A stretch of 61,881 nucleotides of DNA, taken from Dactylosporangium sucinum. GTDB lineage: Bacteria > Actinomycetota > Actinomycetes > Mycobacteriales > Micromonosporaceae. Both the position numbers and the translations under genes were made by a program. The stretch spans positions 16,387-78,267 of the forward strand of contig NZ_BMPI01000037.1 of the NCBI RefSeq assembly GCF_014647515.1. The letters run 5' to 3'. Positions 58,289 through 61,881 of this stretch are shown piece after piece. Within the stretch, counting starts at the first letter, position 1, and the number at the start of each line of letters is the position of its first letter. Under the pieces are notes generated by a model. That model was given only the letters and a program-made list of their open reading frames with translations, ran no database searches and was not told the DNA's origin.

Positions 58289-60862
58289 CTAACTTAAGCC
58301 GCGCCGCTGCGCGGCGGCGACGGCCTGGGCCCGGCTGGACACGCCGAGCTTCGCGAGCACGGCCGAGATGTGGTGGTCGACGGTCTTCAGGGACAGCGTC
58401 AGCCGGGCGGCGATCTCCGCGTTGGACAGGCCCTCGACGAGCAGGCCGAGCACGTCGGCCTGGCGCGGGGTCAGGCCGGCCGCGTGCTCGGCGGTCGCCC
58501 GGCGCGGGCCGCGCGGCACCCGGGTCACGCCGCGGCGGCGCAGCTCGGCCCGCAGGTGCTCGGCGACCCGCACGGCGCCGAGCTCGTCGTAGCGGCGCAG
58601 GGCGACGAGCGCGGCCTCCTCGTCGCCGCCCGCGAGGGCCTCGGTCTCCAGCAGCCAGCCGCCGCGCCGGTCCCACTCCGCGGCGGCGTTGCGCCAGTCG
58701 CCGTCGATCATCCAGCGGTACGGCGGGGCGACCGCCTCCGGCAGGTCACCGGTCCCGCCGGCCCTGCGGTACCGCAGCGCCAACCGGCCCGTCACGAACG
58801 GCTGGCCCTCGACCGCGGCCGCCAGCTCCAGGCCGCGCATCGCCTCGGCGCGGGCGCGTTCCGGGTCGCCGTTCCAGAGGAAGTACTCCGAGCGCCCGTC
58901 CGCGACCGGCGCGACGAACTGCACGTAGCCGACCCGGCCGGCCTCCCGGTCGGCGTCGTCGAGGGTGGGCAGCGCGTCGGGGTGCCCGCGGGCGGCCAGG
59001 ATGCGGCCCTTCATCGCGAGGGGCAGGACCGCGTTGACGCCGTGCCGGCCGCACCGCGCGATGGCCTCGTCGGCGTCGGCGAGGGCGCCGTCCCAGTCGC
59101 CGCGCTCCAGCCGGATGCGGCTGCGGATGCCCAGGGTGAACAGCTCGTACGCGTCGAGGTCGTGCGCGGCGATGTAGGCGTAGGCCCGGTCGGCGATCGC
59201 GGCCGCCGCGTCGTACTCGGCGACCTCGTCGGCGAGGATGCCCGCGATGTTGCCGAGCGCGCGGGACGCGTGGACGGGCAGGCCGTTGGCGTCGGCCGTG
59301 GCGAACGTCTCCTCGAGGGTCCGCCGGGCGTCGGGCAGGCCGGCGGTGAGCCGGGCGACGTTGACGTTCGTCACCGCCTGCAGCGCCGTGTCGAGGTCGC
59401 CGAGGCGCTCGGCGAGGGCGTGGGCCCGCGAGCCCCAGTCGACCGCGTCGCGCAGCCGGTACGACAGCGTGTACAGGTGGGACAGGTTCGCGTACGCGAC
59501 GGCGAGCAGCCGGTCCGCGCCCAGCGGCTCCAGCACCGCCACCGCCCGCAGCGCGGCCCGCTCGGCCAGCTCCCCGTCGCCGGTCCACCAGGCCAGCCGC
59601 GAGATCCAGCGCAGGTTCTCGCCGGCCGGCTCGGGCTCGCCCAGCTCCTCGCGCAGGGCCAGGGCCGCCTGCCGGGCGCGCAGCCCCTCGTCGTGCGCGC
59701 CGGCGAGGTAGGCCTGGCCGGCGTACTCCTCCAGCAGCGCGGCGCGCCCGCCCGGGGCGAGCCGGCCGGCGTGCTCGGCGGCGGCGCGGTAGTGGGCGAC
59801 GGCCTCCCGGTGGGCGCCCTGCCGCGCGGCGCCGGCCCCGGCGACCTGCCCGTACCGCAGCACCGCCTCGGCGTCGCCGGCCAGCCGCGCGTGGTGGACC
59901 AGCCGGCCCGGGTCGACGCCGGCCACCCGGGCCAGCACCGACAGCACCCGCCGGTGCAGGGCGGCGCGGCGGGCCGGCGACAGCGTGTCCTCGACGGCCG
60001 AGCGCAGCAGCTCGTGCCGGTAGGCAACGCCCTCCCCGGACGGGACCAGCACCCCGGCGGCGATCGCCTCGTCGACCTCGTCGAGCGCATCGGCGACGAG
60101 CGCCGCGTCGGCCCGGGTCGGCACGACCGCGACGAGCTGGGCGAGCTCCCGCGCGGGCGGCGGCAGGTCGCGCAGCCGGCCGAGGATGAGGTCCTGCACG
60201 GCGGCCGGGACCGTGTCACCCTTGAGCAGCTCGGTGACGAGCAGCGGGTTGCCGCCGGTGAGCCGGTACACGGCGGCGGCGTCGCGCCCGGCGCCCGCCG
60301 CCTGCTCGGCGACCGTCGCCTCGGACAGCGGCGTGAGCGCGATCCGCTCGACGATCGCGCTGGGCAGCGCGGCGAGCGCGGCCCGCAGCGGGTGGCCCGG
60401 GCCGAGCTCGTCGTCGCGATGGGTGAGCACGAGCAGGGCCGGGATGCGGTCGATGCGCCGGCCCAGGAACGTCAGCCAGTCCAGCGTCGCCTCGTCGGCC
60501 CAGTGCGCGTCCTCGACCACGACGACGGGCAGCGGCCGCTGTCGGGGACCCGACAGTTCGTCGAGGAACGCGGCGAACACGTCGGCCTGCGGGGCGCCCG
60601 CGTCGAGCCGGGCGGCGAGGACGCCGCCGGTGTGCCGGCCGATGTCCTGCAGCGGGCCGAGCGCCCGCGGGGTGACGAGCCGGTCGCAGCCGCCCCACAG
60701 CACGCGGGCCCGGGCGCCGCACCGGCGCGCGAACTCGCCGACGAGCGCCGACTTGCCGAGGCCGGCCTCGCCGGACACGACCGCGATGCGCCCGCCGCCG
60801 CCGCTTCGGCGCAGCAGCTCGTCGAGCAGCGCCAATGCTTCCGACCGCTCCCACAGCTCCAC
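58289..60862 (-). CDS. large LuxR family ATP-binding regulator (LAL type)
   Basis: GTG 60860-60862 gives 857 residues. Walker A (GEAGLGKS, 31-38), Walker B-like PVVVVEDAHWAD and the sensor GGNPLLVTELL define an AAA/NACHT-type ATPase. A long helical TPR-like middle follows (YRAAAEHAGRLAPGGRAALL), and a LuxR helix-turn-helix ends the protein (LTPRQADVLGLLVEGLSNAE, LSLKTVDHHISAVLAKLGVS). LAL regulators are ligand-controlled activators of catabolism or antibiotic genes. The nearest divergent gene is a voltage-gated channel, 42 bases away. Confidence 0.93.
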   Translation of the reverse strand: MELWERSEALALLDELLRRSGGGGRIAVVSGEAGLGKSALVGEFARRCGARARVLWGGCDRLVTPRALGPLQDIGRHTGGVLAARLDAGAPQADVFAAFLDELSGPRQRPLPVVVVEDAHWADEATLDWLTFLGRRIDRIPALLVLTHRDDELGPGHPLRAALAALPSAIVERIALTPLSEATVAEQAAGAGRDAAAVYRLTGGNPLLVTELLKGDTVPAAVQDLILGRLRDLPPPARELAQLVAVVPTRADAALVADALDEVDEAIAAGVLVPSGEGVAYRHELLRSAVEDTLSPARRAALHRRVLSVLARVAGVDPGRLVHHARLAGDAEAVLRYGQVAGAGAARQGAHREAVAHYRAAAEHAGRLAPGGRAALLEEYAGQAYLAGAHDEGLRARQAALALREELGEPEPAGENLRWISRLAWWTGDGELAERAALRAVAVLEPLGADRLLAVAYANLSHLYTLSYRLRDAVDWGSRAHALAERLGDLDTALQAVTNVNVARLTAGLPDARRTLEETFATADANGLPVHASRALGNIAGILADEVAEYDAAAAIADRAYAYIAAHDLDAYELFTLGIRSRIRLERGDWDGALADADEAIARCGRHGVNAVLPLAMKGRILAARGHPDALPTLDDADREAGRVGYVQFVAPVADGRSEYFLWNGDPERARAEAMRGLELAAAVEGQPFVTGRLALRYRRAGGTGDLPEAVAPPYRWMIDGDWRNAAAEWDRRGGWLLETEALAGGDEEAALVALRRYDELGAVRVAEHLRAELRRRGVTRVPRGPRRATAEHAAGLTPRQADVLGLLVEGLSNAEIAARLTLSLKTVDHHISAVLAKLGVSSRAQAVAAAQRRGLS

Positions 60863-60904
60863 CCGCCGATGGTACGGCGGCGTTGCTGTGTAGGCTGCCG
60901 ACCC

Positions 60905-61771
60905 GTGGACAGCACGCCGACTCCGGTGTCCCGGCTGGCGGCCGCGTGCCGTGCGCTGGTCGCCGCCCCCTGGTTCAACGCCGCCTCGTTCGTCGTCATC
61001 CTGCTCAACGCGCTGACCCTCGGCCTGGAGACGTATCACGGGTTCGTGCGCTCCGCCGGCGCGGTGTTCCACGTGCTGGAGTACGTCTTCCTCGCCTGCT
61101 TCTCGGTCGAGCTGCTCGTCCGCTTCTGCGCGCACCTGCCGCGCCCCGGCCGCTTCTTCCGCGACCGCTGGAACCTCTTCGACCTCGCCATCGTCCTGGC
61201 CCCGCTGATCCCGGGCGTGCGCGAGAACGTGACGCTGCTCCGCCTGCTGCGCCTGGCCCGCATCGTGCGAGCCTTCCGCCTGTTCCCGAGCCTGCGCGTG
61301 ATCCTGGTCGGCATCCGGCGCAGCCTGCCGGGCCTGGCCAGCTTCCTGCTCATCACGCTGCTGGTCCTCTACGGCTACGCGATGCTGGGCTGGATGGTCT
61401 TCGGCCACGCGTACCCGGAGCAGTACGGCACGGTGGGCCAGGCGATGCTGACCCTGTTCCTGCTGCTGTCGCTGGACGGCATCACCGACACGCTGCAGGC
61501 CGGCCGGGCGGTGACGGAGTGGGGCATCCTGTACTACCTGTCGTACATGATCGCCGCCTCGTACCTGCTGACCAACCTCCTGGTCGGCGTCGTCCTCAAC
61601 GCGCTGCAGGAGGCCCAGGAGGTGGAGAAGGAGGCGGCGGCGGCACCTCCGGCGCCGGCGCCGCGCTCGAACATCGAGGAGCGGATCGCGGTCCTGCGCG
61701 CCGCGCTGGACGACCTGGAGCGCGAGGTCGCCGGCGCGGACGCCGTCCCGGTGGAGGCCGGCGTCCGCTGA
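60905..61771 (+). CDS. voltage-gated cation channel (NaChBac-like)
   Basis: GTG 60905 gives 288 residues with six membrane segments. S4 carries five arginines at every third position (LLRLLRLARIVRAFRLFPSL, Arg113 to Arg125). The pore has LSLDGITDTLQ where NaChBac has TLESWAS: Asp191 replaces Glu and Ile replaces the conserved Trp. S6 follows (YLLTNLLVGVVLNALQEA), then a tail ending in a predicted coiled coil (SNIEERIAVLRAALDDLERE) that fits tetramer assembly. It should conduct sodium or calcium; the changed filter makes selectivity uncertain. Confidence 0.9.
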   Translation: MDSTPTPVSRLAAACRALVAAPWFNAASFVVILLNALTLGLETYHGFVRSAGAVFHVLEYVFLACFSVELLVRFCAHLPRPGRFFRDRWNLFDLAIVLAPLIPGVRENVTLLRLLRLARIVRAFRLFPSLRVILVGIRRSLPGLASFLLITLLVLYGYAMLGWMVFGHAYPEQYGTVGQAMLTLFLLLSLDGITDTLQAGRAVTEWGILYYLSYMIAASYLLTNLLVGVVLNALQEAQEVEKEAAAAPPAPAPRSNIEERIAVLRAALDDLEREVAGADAVPVEAGVR

Positions 61772-61847
61772 GCCGCCAGCGGCCGGCCGCCGCGCAGCCC
61801 GCGCCTCCCGCCCCGCCCACGCCGCGCCGTGCCGCGCTGCTCACGCC

Positions 61848-61879
61848 GCTCACGCCGCGTGCCGCTCACGCCGCGTGCC
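61848..61879. repeat. 16-bp tandem repeat at the right edge
   Basis: GCTCACGCCGCGTGCC occurs at 61848-61863 and 61864-61879, in a non-coding, C-rich stretch after the channel gene. The window ends here, so the full copy number is unknown. Confidence 0.7.
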
Positions 61880-61881
61880 GC

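Overview
The window is very GC-rich (by eye above 70 percent), with dense gene packing, frequent GTG and a few TTG starts, ATGA/GTGA/TGATG start-stop overlaps, Tat and lipoprotein exports, and many GC-rich stem-loops. That is typical of a filamentous or soil actinomycete, and the gene content resembles Micromonosporaceae (Actinoplanes/Dactylosporangium type). The genus is inference. I see no rRNA, tRNA, CRISPR array, IS element or prophage. The left edge cuts a CotH-like gene.

Layout. 0-2 kb: VTC-domain, DUF4956 and CotH genes in one minus-strand operon. 2-16 kb: housekeeping and accessory genes (secreted lipase, DUF2855 protein, PIG-L deacetylase, RtcB-type RNA ligase, aldo/keto reductase, D-Ala-D-Ala carboxypeptidase, GH5 mannanase-like enzyme, HEAT-like/AlkD-like protein with an MMPL exporter, hydrolase, GGDEF protein). 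16-20 kb: a serine hydrolase, an alpha/beta-hydrolase fused to a glycosyltransferase, and a divergent TetR regulator. Between the last two lies an array of five TetR-type palindromes, three of them on a 60-bp repeat. 20-21.4 kb: otsA. 21.4-33 kb: a plant-polysaccharide locus with a gutted solute-binding lipoprotein, a 1827-residue MGH1/GH63-like glycanase, a GH43 enzyme, then a WxL-like protein and a DUF916 (WxL-interacting) membrane protein. Three copies of a CCGAAAACC-type site lie upstream. 33-42 kb: two HisKA_3/NarL two-component systems, one with a DUF418 protein between regulator and kinase, and a MacB/FtsX-type ABC transporter. 42-46 kb: M15 peptidase, small membrane proteins, Tat amidase. 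46-53 kb: pectin locus. 53-58 kb: Tat-exported Gly-rich protein, a patch of decayed oxidoreductase and hydrolase genes, pentapeptide-repeat protein, nucleoside hydrolase, AhpD-like protein. 58-61.8 kb: large LuxR regulator and a voltage-gated channel.

The most striking system is the pectin locus. One continuous minus-strand ORF (47714-49882) joins an ECF sigma factor, a zinc-finger-like anti-sigma segment, one membrane span and an extracellular PL9-type parallel beta-helix. Divergent from it are a pectinesterase (CE8) and a pectate lyase (PL1), each with a secretion signal and ricin-B lectin domain. The simplest reading is a membrane-tethered sigma factor that reads pectin outside the cell and switches on pectin-degrading enzymes. 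The PL9 catalytic lysine appears to be replaced by asparagine, which would suit a sensor rather than an enzyme. Two co-transcribed membrane proteins follow the sigma gene.

A second theme is long perfect intergenic stem-loops: 33-bp arms at 36618-36697, 24-bp arms at 42349-42426 and 13-bp arms at 21533-21582. They have unrelated sequences but similar architecture and sit next to gene ends. All functional calls come from reading the sequence. No database search was run.
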